The notes under the pieces were generated by a model that did not search any database, was not told the DNA's origin, and worked only from the letters and a program-made list of their open reading frames with translations. A stretch of DNA of 64,000 nt from Streptomyces pseudovenezuelae (GTDB lineage: Bacteria; Actinomycetota; Actinomycetes; Streptomycetales; Streptomycetaceae). Position numbers and translations under genes: made by a program. Location: NCBI RefSeq assembly GCF_029892565.1, contig NZ_JARXVH010000003.1, positions 682,001-746,000 of the forward strand, given 5' to 3'. Below are positions 20,204-28,875 of this stretch, in pieces; within the stretch, counting starts at the first letter, position 1; the number at the start of each line of letters is the position of its first letter.

Positions 20204-22377
20204 CCACCCAGTACGACCGGACGACGTATCAGGGGGGTGCGGCTCCCACCCCCTCGGGCCCCGCGCCGGACCTGCCCCAGCAGCAGTCGCCGCAGGCACC
20301 CGCCCCCGCGGGCGGCGAGCCCAAGCAGCCCTTCGTACGGAGACTGTGGCGCGGTCGTCCCGAGGACCCCCGCTGGGCCCGCCCGGCCTTCCTCGGCCTG
20401 CTGGTCGCCACCGCGGCGCTCTACTTCTACAACCTGGGCGCCAACGGCTACTCCAACTCCTTCTACTCGGCGGCCGTCCAGGCCGGCACCAAGAGCTGGA
20501 AGGCGATGTTCTTCGGCTCGCTGGACGCGGGCAACGCGATCACCGTCGACAAGCCCTCGGCGTTCCTGTGGCCGATGGAGATCGCGGCCAGGATCTTCGG
20601 CCTCAACACCTGGACGATCCTGGGCCCCGAGGTCCTCATGGGCGTCGGCACGGTCGCCGTCGTCTACGCCTCCGTGCGCCGCCGGTTCAGCCCCGCGGCC
20701 GGACTGATCGCGGGTGCGGTGCTCGCGCTCACCCCGGTGGCCGCGCTGATGTTCCGGTTCAACAACCCGGACGCGATGCTCGCCCTGCTGATGGCGCTGG
20801 CCTGCTACTTCGTGGTCCGCGGCCTGGAGGACGGCCGGACCAAGTGGCTGGTGTGGTGCGGGGTCGCGATCGGTTTCGCGTTCCTCGGCAAGACCCTGCA
20901 GGCCTTCCTGATCCTGCCGTCGCTGGCGATCGTCTACGCCGTCTGCGCGCCGGTCTCGCTGAAGAAGCGGTTCGGACAACTGGCCGCGGGCACGCTCGCG
21001 TTGATCGTCTCCGGCGGCTGGTGGGTCGCGATCGTCGAGCTGTGGCCCGCCTCCTCGCGCCCCTACATCGGCGGTTCGCAGAACAACAGCTTCCTTGAAC
21101 TGACCTTCGGCTACAACGGCCTGGGCCGCATCAACGGTGACGAGACCGGCAGCGTCGGCGGCGGCGGTGGCGCGGGCGGCACCGGGCAGTGGGGCGAGAC
21201 CGGCTGGGACCGGATGTTCAACTCCGAGATCGGCAGCCAGATCTCCTGGCTGCTGCCGGCCGCGCTGATCCTGCTGGCCGGTGGTCTGGTGGCCACCCGC
21301 AAGCTCAAGCGGACCTCGGTGACCCGCGGTTCGTTCCTGGTGTGGGGCGGCTCGCTGCTGATCACCCTGCTCGTCTTCAGCTACATGGCGGGCATCTTCC
21401 ACCAGTACTACACGATCGCTCTCGCCCCCTACATCGCCGCCGTGATCGGCATGGGCGCCGGGAGCCTGTGGGAGAGGCGCTCCGAGATGTGGGCCTCGCT
21501 CACCCTGGCGGCAGCGATCGTGGCGGGCGCGGTCTGGGGCTACGTACTCCTCAACCGCACTCCCGACTACCTGCCCTGGCTGCGCTGGCTCGTCCTGATC
21601 GGCGGCCTGGCCGCCGCACTCGGTGTGATCTTCGTGGCCAAGCTGGGCCGCCAACTCGCGCTCGCGGCAGTGGGCCTGGGCATCGTGGCCTCCCTGGCCG
21701 GCCCGACGGCGTACACCCTGAGCACGGTCGACTCCGCGCACACCGGCTCCATCCCGACGGCCGGTCCGGCGGGCGCGAGCATGATGGGCGGCCGGGGCGG
21801 TCCCGGCGGGGGTGGCGGCGCCCGCGGCGGCTTCGGCGGCGGTGGCATGCCGGGCCAGCAGAACGGCAACGGCAACACCCAGGGCCAGAACCAGCAGGGC
21901 GGCGGCGGCTTCCCGGGCGGCGGCACCGGCGGTATGCCGGGTCAGCAGAACGGCAACGGCACCACCGGTGACGGCGGCGGCATGGGCGGCGGCGGTGGCG
22001 TCGGCGGCCTGCTGAACGGCGCGACCGTCAGTTCCGAGGCCAAGAAGCTGCTGACGACCGACGCCGACAAGTACACCTGGTCGGCGGCCGCGATCGGCGC
22101 CCAGAACGCGGCGAGCTACCAACTCGCCACCGGTGACGCGGTGATGGCGATCGGCGGCTTCAACGGCACCGACCCGTCCCCGACGCTGGCGCAGTTCGAG
22201 AAGTACGTGGCCGACGGCAAGGTCCACTACTTCATCTCCAGCGGAACGGGTGGCGGCATGGGCGGCAGCAGCACCGGTACGTCCTCGCAGATCACCTCGT
22301 GGGTCGAGAAGAACTTCAAGAAGGTCACGGTCGGTACGGCCACCTTCTACGACCTCACGCAGAAGACGAGCAGCTAG
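20200..22377 (+). CDS. GT39-family (PMT_2/ArnT-like) membrane glycosyltransferase
   Basis: 725 residues. A Pro/Gln-rich N terminus leads to about 12 transmembrane helices beginning FLGLLVATAALYFYNLG. The first extracytoplasmic loop carries GNAITVDKPSAFLWPMEI, the acidic loop typical of ArnT-like enzymes, which take sugars from polyprenyl-phosphate donors on the outer face of the membrane. After the helices come a 90-residue glycine-rich stretch with repeats of MPGQQNGNG (about 535-605) and a soluble C-terminal domain ending FYDLTQKTSS. The ATGA overlap with the GT2-GtrA gene suggests that gene makes the donor used here. The acceptor is unknown. Confidence 0.9.
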   Translation: MTTQYDRTTYQGGAAPTPSGPAPDLPQQQSPQAPAPAGGEPKQPFVRRLWRGRPEDPRWARPAFLGLLVATAALYFYNLGANGYSNSFYSAAVQAGTKSWKAMFFGSLDAGNAITVDKPSAFLWPMEIAARIFGLNTWTILGPEVLMGVGTVAVVYASVRRRFSPAAGLIAGAVLALTPVAALMFRFNNPDAMLALLMALACYFVVRGLEDGRTKWLVWCGVAIGFAFLGKTLQAFLILPSLAIVYAVCAPVSLKKRFGQLAAGTLALIVSGGWWVAIVELWPASSRPYIGGSQNNSFLELTFGYNGLGRINGDETGSVGGGGGAGGTGQWGETGWDRMFNSEIGSQISWLLPAALILLAGGLVATRKLKRTSVTRGSFLVWGGSLLITLLVFSYMAGIFHQYYTIALAPYIAAVIGMGAGSLWERRSEMWASLTLAAAIVAGAVWGYVLLNRTPDYLPWLRWLVLIGGLAAALGVIFVAKLGRQLALAAVGLGIVASLAGPTAYTLSTVDSAHTGSIPTAGPAGASMMGGRGGPGGGGGARGGFGGGGMPGQQNGNGNTQGQNQQGGGGFPGGGTGGMPGQQNGNGTTGDGGGMGGGGGVGGLLNGATVSSEAKKLLTTDADKYTWSAAAIGAQNAASYQLATGDAVMAIGGFNGTDPSPTLAQFEKYVADGKVHYFISSGTGGGMGGSSTGTSSQITSWVEKNFKKVTVGTATFYDLTQKTSS

Positions 22378-22407
22378 CCGACAACTGGTTGACGGAGGGA
22401 TATCGGC

Positions 22408-22439
22408 GGAGGGCGGCGACCACGGTCACCGCCCTCCTT
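22408..22439 (+). terminator. terminator of the two-component/glycosyltransferase operon
   Basis: Stem GGAGGGCGG/CCGCCCTCC with a partly self-paired loop, followed by TT, 30 bases after the GT39 stop. Confidence 0.8.
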
Positions 22440-22449
22440 CGCATCTCCG

Positions 22450-22489
22450 TTGTACGCCGTACAGGACGCCTTATACGCTGTACGGCATG
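22450..22489 (+). promoter_or_regulatory. promoter with two TetR-like operators, leaderless start of MFS gene
   Basis: TTGTAC (22450-22455), 16 bases, TATACG (22472-22477), then ATG at 22487, so transcription should begin at or within a few bases of the start codon. TGTACGCCGTACA (22451-22463) is a perfect 6-bp-arm palindrome over the -35, and a 10-of-13 copy starting at 22472 covers the -10; the two are 21 bp apart, as for proteins bound two helical turns apart. The likely binder is the TetR protein at 24031. Confidence 0.72.
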
Positions 22490-23872
22490 AGTTCTCAGGG
22501 CCACCCCCAGCGCTGGCTGATCCTCGGTGTCATCTGTCTCGCCCAGCTGACCGTGCTGCTCGACAACACCGTGCTGAACGTGGCGATCCCCTCCCTCACC
22601 AGGGAGTTGCACGCCGAGACCTCGGACATCCAGTGGATGATCAACGCCTACTCGCTCGTCCAGTCCGGCCTGCTGCTCACGGCCGGCAGCGCGGCCGACC
22701 GCTACGGCCGCAAGAAGATGCTGCTGACCGGACTCGCCCTCTTCGGCATCGGTTCGCTGGCGGCGGGCCTGGCCGGCTCCACGGGCCAACTGATCGCGGC
22801 CCGCGCGGGCATGGGCGTGGGCGGCGCGCTGCTGATGACGACCACCCTCGCCGTGGTGATGCAGATCTTCACGCCAGAGGAGCAGCCGAAGGCGATCGGC
22901 ATCTGGGCGGCGGTCAACGCGCTCGGCTTCGCGATAGGCCCGCTGCTCGGCGGCTTCATGCTCAACCACTTCTGGTGGGGCGCGATCTTCCTGATCAACC
23001 TGCCGGTAGCGGCGCTGGGCCTGGTCGCGGTCGTGGCCCTGGTCCCCGAGTCCAAGAACCCCACCGGCGACCGCCCCGACCTCCCCGGCGCCCTGCTCTC
23101 CACGATCGGCATGGCCTCACTCGTCTTCGCGATCATCTCCGGCCCGGAGCACGGCTGGACGTCGGGCCGCGTCCTGCTCCCGGCGGCCGTCGCCTCCGTC
23201 ACCCTGGGCGCCTTCGCCTACTGGGAGAACCGGATCCCGTACCCCATGCTCGACCCGCACTTCTTCCGCGACCGCCGCTTCACGGGCGCCGTAGCAGGGG
23301 CGGTGCTCATCGCCTTCGGCATGGGCGGCTCCCTCTTCCTCCTCACCCAGCACCTGCAATTCGTCCTGGGATACGGCCCCTTGGAGGCGGGCCTGCGGAC
23401 CGCTCCGCTGGCCTTGACCATCGTGGCCCTCAACTTCACGGGGCTGTCGGCGAAGTGGTCGGCGAGGCTGGGTACGCCGGTTTCCATCGCGCTGGGGATG
23501 GTGCTGATGTCGGCGGGGCTGGCGTCGATCGCGGTGCTGGCCACGGGCGGCTACGCCGGGACGCTGCTCGGCCTGCTGCTCATCGGTGCCGGTGGCGCGA
23601 TCGCCAGCCCGGCCATGGCCCACGCCATCATGAGCGCGATACCGCCGGCCAAGGCGGGGGTCGGGGCCGGGGTCAACGGAACGTTGGCGGAATTCGGCAA
23701 CGGGCTGGGGGTTGCCGTACTCGGAGCGGTCCTCAGCTCTTCCGGAGGGCTCGCCGAAGGGCTGCGGTCGGGCCAGTTGGTGGGAGCCGGGGCTGTGTTG
23801 CTGGGTGGGTTCGTGGCGGCGGCGTTGTTGCGCCGGGCGGAGCGGGCAGACTCGGAAATGGTGGTCGCCTGA
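22487..23872 (+). CDS. MFS drug-efflux transporter (DHA2/EmrB-QacA type)
   Basis: 461 residues from ATG 22487. Helix 1 carries QLTVLLDNTVLNVAIPSL (motif D1), and the loop after helix 2 has GSAADRYGRKKML (motif A). Continuous hydrophobic helices follow to residue about 450, as in the 14-helix proton-drug antiporters. The export substrate is unknown. The promoter overlaps two TetR-type palindromes and tetR lies 158 bases downstream, the common arrangement of self-regulated efflux. The last bases of the gene, including the stop codon, belong to an inverted repeat that recurs at 24.8-24.9 kb. Confidence 0.92.
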   Translation: MSSQGHPQRWLILGVICLAQLTVLLDNTVLNVAIPSLTRELHAETSDIQWMINAYSLVQSGLLLTAGSAADRYGRKKMLLTGLALFGIGSLAAGLAGSTGQLIAARAGMGVGGALLMTTTLAVVMQIFTPEEQPKAIGIWAAVNALGFAIGPLLGGFMLNHFWWGAIFLINLPVAALGLVAVVALVPESKNPTGDRPDLPGALLSTIGMASLVFAIISGPEHGWTSGRVLLPAAVASVTLGAFAYWENRIPYPMLDPHFFRDRRFTGAVAGAVLIAFGMGGSLFLLTQHLQFVLGYGPLEAGLRTAPLALTIVALNFTGLSAKWSARLGTPVSIALGMVLMSAGLASIAVLATGGYAGTLLGLLLIGAGGAIASPAMAHAIMSAIPPAKAGVGAGVNGTLAEFGNGLGVAVLGAVLSSSGGLAEGLRSGQLVGAGAVLLGGFVAAALLRRAERADSEMVVA

Positions 23873-23968
23873 GAGCTCGGGGGGTGCGGTTGTTTTGCGG
23901 GTGCGAGCCCGTTGTGGCTGATCGCGCCCACGCGGCGGAGCCGCGAATCGACACAGCCCCGCGCTCCT
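23867..23968 (+). repeat. dispersed intergenic repeat, copy A (left arm of inverted pair)
   Basis: About 100 bases beginning GCCTGAGAGCTCGG and ending near ACACAGCCCCGCG. The reverse complement of 24801-24905 matches it closely through blocks GAGAGCTCGGGGGG, GTGCGGTTGT, AGCCCGTTGTGGCTG, TCGCGCCCACG, CGGAGCCGC and ATCGACACAGCCCCGCG. A third, more diverged copy lies at 35893. Similar sequences recur between genes in Streptomyces genomes. Confidence 0.85.
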
Positions 23969-24030
23969 TAGGGTCGGCCCCCATCTGGCATCTTGATCAG
24001 TACTGCATATCCAGGAAGGTGCGTGCGCTG

Positions 24031-24789
24031 ATGGCTAGGTCGGCCGAGCGGGCGGCGCGGACCAGTGTGTGGCTGGAGGGCAAGGTCCGGCGCGGTCGGG
24101 GCGGGCAGCCGTCCGGGCTCGACCGGGACCGCATCACCGGGGTGACGGTAAGGCTCCTGGACGCCGAGGGCATGCCCAAGTTCTCCATGCGCCGCCTCGC
24201 CGCCGAACTGAACGTCACGGCGATGTCCGTCTACTGGTACGTCGACACCAAGGACGACCTCCTGGAACTCGCCCTCGACGCGGCCTTCGGCGAACTCCCC
24301 CTGCCCGACCCGGAATCCGACGAGAACTGGCGAGACCAACTCCGCGCCCTGGCAACGGAGTACCGCGCCCTCCTGGTCCGCCACCCCTGGCTGTCCCCGT
24401 TGGCAGGCACGTTCCTCAACATCGGCCCGAACGCACTGGCCTTCTCCCGAGTCGTGCAACAGGTCATCCGCAAAACGGGCCTGCCCGCCGCCGGCCTGAC
24501 GGGCGCCATCTCGGCCGTCTTCCAGTTCGTCTACGGCTACGGCACGATCGAGGGCCACTACATCGCCCGCTCCGCAGCCGCCGGCATGACCCAGGACGAG
24601 TACTTCCGCCACGCCATGACCGCGGCAACCCGGGCCCCGTCCGCCGCCGAGGTCCTCCAGGAATCAGCCGACCTCATGGAAGCGAGGGGCGGCGACACGG
24701 TGGAGGAAATGAGGGAGAGGGACTTCACCTTCGCCCTGGACCTGTTGGTGGCAGGAATCGAGGCAATGGTGAAAAGAAACGGCGACTAA
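24031..24789 (+). CDS. TetR-family transcriptional repressor
   Basis: 252 residues from ATG 24031. Helix-turn-helix about 37-82 (ITGVTVRLLDAEGMPKFSMRRLAAELNVTAMSVYWYVDTKDDLLEL) followed by a TetR_C-type ligand domain. GGAAGG lies 12 bases upstream. By context it should repress the MFS gene and be released by the pump's substrate. The gene sits inside a pair of near-identical inverted repeats. No copy of the MFS operator is visible before tetR itself, so autoregulation is not supported by the sequence. Confidence 0.9.
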   Translation: MARSAERAARTSVWLEGKVRRGRGGQPSGLDRDRITGVTVRLLDAEGMPKFSMRRLAAELNVTAMSVYWYVDTKDDLLELALDAAFGELPLPDPESDENWRDQLRALATEYRALLVRHPWLSPLAGTFLNIGPNALAFSRVVQQVIRKTGLPAAGLTGAISAVFQFVYGYGTIEGHYIARSAAAGMTQDEYFRHAMTAATRAPSAAEVLQESADLMEARGGDTVEEMRERDFTFALDLLVAGIEAMVKRNGD

Positions 24790-24800
24790 CCCGCCCCGTC

Positions 24801-24905
24801 AGGGGCCGCGGGGCTGTGTCGATCTGCGGCTCCGCAGCGTGGGCGCGACCAGCCACAACGGGCTAGCAGCCGCAAGACAACCGCACCCCCCCCGAGCTCT
24901 CAGGC
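24801..24905 (-). repeat. dispersed intergenic repeat, copy B (right arm of inverted pair)
   Basis: Inverted copy of 23867-23968 on the far side of tetR. It includes the last codon and stop of the PPOX gene (GCCTGAGAGCTCGG on the minus strand), just as copy A includes those of the MFS gene. Confidence 0.85.
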
Positions 24906-25373
24906 GTCCGGTGTAGCAAGCCGCGCAGGGAACCCACCGGTCGCCACCGGCCCCCACTTCTCCGGCGTAACCCGAATGATCGACTTCCCCTGCTTCACCA
25001 TCGCCGCCCGGTACTCATCCCAGTCCGGATGCTCCCCGGCGATATTCCGGTAGTACTCCACGAGCGGCTCAACGGACTCGGGCGGGTTGATGACCTCCGC
25101 GCTGCCATCAACCTGCACCCACGGCCCGTTCCAGTCGTCGCTCAGCACGACGACACTCACCCGCGAATCCCGCTGCGCGTTCCGCGTCTTCGCCCGCTCG
25201 GGATACGTGGAGACCACAATCCGCCCGGAGTCATCGACCCCACAGGTCAACGGCGAGGCCTGCGGACTCCCGTCCGCCCGCCGGGTCAACAGCAGCGCAT
25301 GATGCCGAGGCCGCACGAAGTCGAGCAGCTCTTCCAGGGATACACGGGTGTTGCTAGCGATGTTCGGTGCCAT
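24900..25373 (-). CDS. PPOX-class F420-dependent oxidoreductase / pyridoxamine 5'-phosphate oxidase-like
   Basis: 157 residues, split-barrel flavin/deazaflavin fold. Recognisable blocks are HHALLLTRRADGSPQASPLTCGVDD, IVVSTYPERAKTRN and RVSVVVLSDDWNGPWVQVDGSAEVI, typical of the actinobacterial F420-binding PPOX proteins. Substrate unknown. ATG 25373 has TAGGCT ending 6 bases upstream and no Shine-Dalgarno, so an independent leaderless promoter is possible, although the gene also follows the YceI gene by only 15 bases. Confidence 0.9.
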   Translation of the reverse strand: MAPNIASNTRVSLEELLDFVRPRHHALLLTRRADGSPQASPLTCGVDDSGRIVVSTYPERAKTRNAQRDSRVSVVVLSDDWNGPWVQVDGSAEVINPPESVEPLVEYYRNIAGEHPDWDEYRAAMVKQGKSIIRVTPEKWGPVATGGFPARLATPDA

Positions 25374-25388
25374 ACCGCCAGCCTATGT

Positions 25389-26213
25389 CTACGCCTGCGG
25401 CAACGCCCCACCCTGCACGGCCTGCACATCCAACTCCACCCGCAGCGTCGTACCAATGGCCGCGATCCCCGCCTGAAGGACCTGGTTGTAGTTCATGGCG
25501 AAGTCCTCCCGCCGCAACTCGGTCGTCGCCCGGAACGCGGCCCGAGTCCCACCCCACGGATCGGCCCCCGTACCCAGATAGGCGAGGTCCAGGTCGACGT
25601 CCCGCACAACCCCGTGCAGGGTCAGCTCTCCATGGACGGTCCACCGATCCGTGCCGGCCGCCTCCGTGATGCCGGTGGAGCGGTAGGTGATCTCCGGGTA
25701 CTTCTCGACGTCCAGGAAGTCCGGCGACCGCAGATGGTCGTCCCGCATACCGTTCCCCGTATCGATGGACGCGGCCCGAATCACCGCCTCCACACGGGAC
25801 TTGGCCACCTCGTCGGGGGCGATCTCGATCCGCGCGGCGAAGTCCGTGAAACGGCCGCGCACGCTGGAGATACCGAGGTGCTGGGCGATCGCGGCGACGG
25901 AGGAGTGCGCGGGGTCGACGGTCCAGGGCCCGGGCGGCGGCAGCTCGGTGCCGCCCTGGCGGCCCAGGGTCACGTTCCCGACCTCGGCCCGGCCGCTCGC
26001 GGTGACGATCGCGGTGGCGGCGGCGGGCGCGTACCCGACGGCGGTGACGATGACGGTGTACGGGCCGGGCGTCAGCTCGGTGGTGTCCCGTACGGCCCCC
26101 TCGGCGTCGGCCTCCGCGCGCAGCACCTGGGTGCCGGTCATGTCGGTCACCGTGACGACCGCGTGCGACACGGCCCATCCGTCCCGCGTACGGATCTTCG
26201 CGGTCAGTCCCAT
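25389..26213 (-). CDS. YceI-family protein with N-terminal carboxypeptidase-regulatory-like domain
   Basis: 274 residues; ATG 26213 chosen because GGGAGAG lies just upstream, although a TTG-started frame reaches 26231. Residues about 1-90 form a CarboxypepD_reg-like beta sandwich (GWAVSHAVVTVTDMTGTQVLRAEAD, PGPYTVIVTAVGYAPA). Residues about 98-270 are a YceI lipocalin-like domain (WTVDPAHSSVAAIAQHLGISSVRGRFTDF, DDHLRSPDFLDVEKYPEI, VHGELTLHGVVRDVDL), a family that binds polyisoprenoids. No signal peptide is seen, so it appears cytoplasmic. The same sandwich domain occurs three times in the upstream MFS protein, linking the two genes. Confidence 0.88.
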   Translation of the reverse strand: MGLTAKIRTRDGWAVSHAVVTVTDMTGTQVLRAEADAEGAVRDTTELTPGPYTVIVTAVGYAPAAATAIVTASGRAEVGNVTLGRQGGTELPPPGPWTVDPAHSSVAAIAQHLGISSVRGRFTDFAARIEIAPDEVAKSRVEAVIRAASIDTGNGMRDDHLRSPDFLDVEKYPEITYRSTGITEAAGTDRWTVHGELTLHGVVRDVDLDLAYLGTGADPWGGTRAAFRATTELRREDFAMNYNQVLQAGIAAIGTTLRVELDVQAVQGGALPQA

Positions 26214-26324
26214 CCCGTTCTCTCCCTGCAAGTGCGACCGGTCCTACCGGTCGTGAAACGAAACCGGCCCGCGGTGGACGCGCCCCACTCGGAGCGCGCC
26301 TCCCACCGCGGGCCGGGATGTGAA

Positions 26325-28862
26325 CTACTCGCCGGGGTGGGCGAGTTCGATGTCGTGGTCGCCGACACCGCGACCGTTCACGGTCAGCGCGCTGGCCACC
26401 GGCGGGTATCCCGTCGCGATGACGGTGTACTCGCCGCCGTTGAGGTCGGTGAAGGCGTACGCCCCGTCCGACCCGGTGGTGGCGGTGCCGACCACGTTGC
26501 CCGCCGCGTCCACGAGCGTGACCCGCGCGTCGGCCAGCGGACCGTGCGGAGCCCGTACGACGCCCTGGAGTTGAGCGCCCGAGTCCAGGTCGACCTCGAT
26601 CCGGGTGACCCCGGTGCCGCCGACCTCGACGGGCAGCGCACGGGGCCGGTACCCGGCGGCGTTCACCGCGACGGTCACCGAGCCCGGCACCAGCTCGCCG
26701 AAGGCGAACTCGCCCTGCTCACCCGTGGTTTGGGTGGCCAGCAGATCCCCGCGCACATCGGTCACGACGACCATCGCGTCCTTGACGGCCAGCCCCGTCT
26801 CGGCGGCCCGCACCAGCCCGTTCAGCCCGCTGGTCCCGCTGAGCAGCACGTCGTACGCGAGCGGCTCACCGTTCACGACGACGGTGGACGCCTGCGGCTG
26901 GAATCCGTCGGCGGAGGCGATCAGGACGTACGACCCGACGCTCGGCGCCTCCACGGCGTAGGAACCGTCGGCCTGGGTGACCGACCGGCCCAACTGGCGT
27001 CCGGCCAGGGAGATCAGCGTGACGGCGGCCTGCGGGACGGGCGCGCTCTCGTTGCCGCGCACGAAGCCGCGTACCGGGATCCCGCCGGAGCCGGCCGACT
27101 CCTCGGGCCGCGCGATGGTCGCCACGGCGGAGAGCCGCTGCGTGCCGTCGATGGCGGGCTCGGTGTCCGACACGGCCCAACTCGGCACGTTCTCAACGGC
27201 CGGAGCGTCGGCGGCGACCGGGGCCGCCTCAGCGGCGGGGGTCTCCGCCGCGGGGGTCTGCTCCCCGGCGGCGGCCTGCGCCAGCGCGCCCTTGGTCCGC
27301 AACGGGACCTCCTTGATGAACAGGGTGATCAGGAACGCGACGGCCGCCAGGGCGCCGGCGATCATGAAGACGTCGGCGATGCCGTGGCCGTAGGAGCTCT
27401 CCATCAGCGTGCGCACCGGCGCTGGCAGCTTGGCCAGGTCCGGGATGCTGTCGGTGGAGGAGTTCGAACCGGCCAGCCCCGCCCGGTACTTGGGGTCGAG
27501 GGAGGCGATGCCGTCCGTGACGTAGTGCGTGATCCGGTGGGACATCACCGCGCCGAGGGCGGAGACGCCGACGGCGCCGCCGAGGGAGCGGAAGAAGGTG
27601 ACCGTCGAGCTGGCGGAGCCGAGGTCGCTGGGGTCGACCTGGTTCTGCGTGCACAGCACCAGGTTCTGCATCATCATGCCGATGCCGAGACCCAGCAGGG
27701 CCATGAAGATGCCCATCTTCCAGTAGTCCGTGTCGTACCGGATGGTGCCGAGCAGGCCGAGGCCGGCCGTCACCAGCACGCCACCGCTGACCAGCCACGC
27801 CTTCCAGCGCCCGGTGCGGGTGATGAACTGCCCGGAGACGGTGGAGGAGATGAACAGTCCGCCGATCATCGGGATCGTCATGACCCCGGACATCGTCGGC
27901 GACTTGTCGCGGGCCAGCTGGAAGTACTGGCTGAAGAAGACCGTGCCGGTGAACATGGCGACACCGACGAACATCGACGCGAGCGAGGCCAGCGTGATGG
28001 TCCGGTTGCGGAACAGCCGCAGCGGGATGATCGGTTCGCGCGCCTTGGACTCGATCAGCACGAAGATCAGCCCGAGGGCGATCGAACCGCCGACCATCGC
28101 GTACGACTGCCAGGAGATCCAGTCGTACTTGTCACCGGCGAAGGTGACCCAGACCAGCAGCAGGGAGACGGCGGCGGCGACGAAGGTGGCGCCGGCCCAG
28201 TCGACCTTGACGTCCCGCTTCACGACCGGCAGGTGCAGAGTCTTCTGCAGCACGATCAGGGCGATGACGGCGAAGGGGACACCGACGTAGAAGCACCAGC
28301 GCCAGCCCAGCCAGCTCGTGTCGGTGATGACACCGCCGAGCAGCGGGCCGCCGACGGTGGCGACGGCGAAGGTGGCGCCGAGGTAGCCGGAGTAACGCCC
28401 GCGCTCGCGCGGGGAGATCATCGCGGCCATCACGATCTGGGCGAGTGCGGACAGACCGCCGACGCCGATGCCCTGGAAGACACGGCAGGCGATCAGCATG
28501 CCGGGGTTCTGCGAGAGACCGGCGGCCATCGAGCCCAGCACGTAGATGATCAGGGCTATCTGGACGAGCGCCTTCTTGCTGTAGAGGTCCGCGAGCTTGC
28601 CCCACAGAGGCGTGGTCGCGGTCATCGCCAGCAGGGACGCGGTGACGACCCAGGTGTAGGCGGACTGGCCGCCTCCGAGGTCGCCGATGATGTGCGGCAG
28701 GGCGTTGGTGACGATCGTGGAGGACAGGATCGCCACGAACATGCCGAGCAGCAGTCCGGAGATGGCCTCCATGATCTGCCGGTGCGTCATCGGGGCGTAC
28801 TCGGTGGAGCCTCCCCCGTGCTTGGCATGAGCCCGCACACCGGCTGGTGTGGTCGTTGCCAT
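26325..28862 (-). CDS. MFS transporter fused to three carboxypeptidase-regulatory-like repeats
   Basis: 845 residues from ATG 28862 (AAGGAAG upstream). Residues about 20-510 are a 14-helix DHA2 drug transporter (MFVAILSSTIVTNALP, LWGKLADLYSKKAL, GYLGATFAVATVGGPLLGG). After an Ala/Glu/Pro linker come three CarboxypepD_reg-like repeats of about 75 residues, each with the pattern V-x-A-G-(Y/F)-x-P and GSY/GEF/GAY turns (about 600-680, 690-765, 770-840). With 14 helices both ends should be cytoplasmic, which is unusual for this normally exported sandwich fold. It lies 13 bases after marR and must share its promoter. Confidence 0.9.
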   Translation of the reverse strand: MATTTPAGVRAHAKHGGGSTEYAPMTHRQIMEAISGLLLGMFVAILSSTIVTNALPHIIGDLGGGQSAYTWVVTASLLAMTATTPLWGKLADLYSKKALVQIALIIYVLGSMAAGLSQNPGMLIACRVFQGIGVGGLSALAQIVMAAMISPRERGRYSGYLGATFAVATVGGPLLGGVITDTSWLGWRWCFYVGVPFAVIALIVLQKTLHLPVVKRDVKVDWAGATFVAAAVSLLLVWVTFAGDKYDWISWQSYAMVGGSIALGLIFVLIESKAREPIIPLRLFRNRTITLASLASMFVGVAMFTGTVFFSQYFQLARDKSPTMSGVMTIPMIGGLFISSTVSGQFITRTGRWKAWLVSGGVLVTAGLGLLGTIRYDTDYWKMGIFMALLGLGIGMMMQNLVLCTQNQVDPSDLGSASSTVTFFRSLGGAVGVSALGAVMSHRITHYVTDGIASLDPKYRAGLAGSNSSTDSIPDLAKLPAPVRTLMESSYGHGIADVFMIAGALAAVAFLITLFIKEVPLRTKGALAQAAAGEQTPAAETPAAEAAPVAADAPAVENVPSWAVSDTEPAIDGTQRLSAVATIARPEESAGSGGIPVRGFVRGNESAPVPQAAVTLISLAGRQLGRSVTQADGSYAVEAPSVGSYVLIASADGFQPQASTVVVNGEPLAYDVLLSGTSGLNGLVRAAETGLAVKDAMVVVTDVRGDLLATQTTGEQGEFAFGELVPGSVTVAVNAAGYRPRALPVEVGGTGVTRIEVDLDSGAQLQGVVRAPHGPLADARVTLVDAAGNVVGTATTGSDGAYAFTDLNGGEYTVIATGYPPVASALTVNGRGVGDHDIELAHPGE

Positions 28863-28875
28863 GGACTTCCTTATC

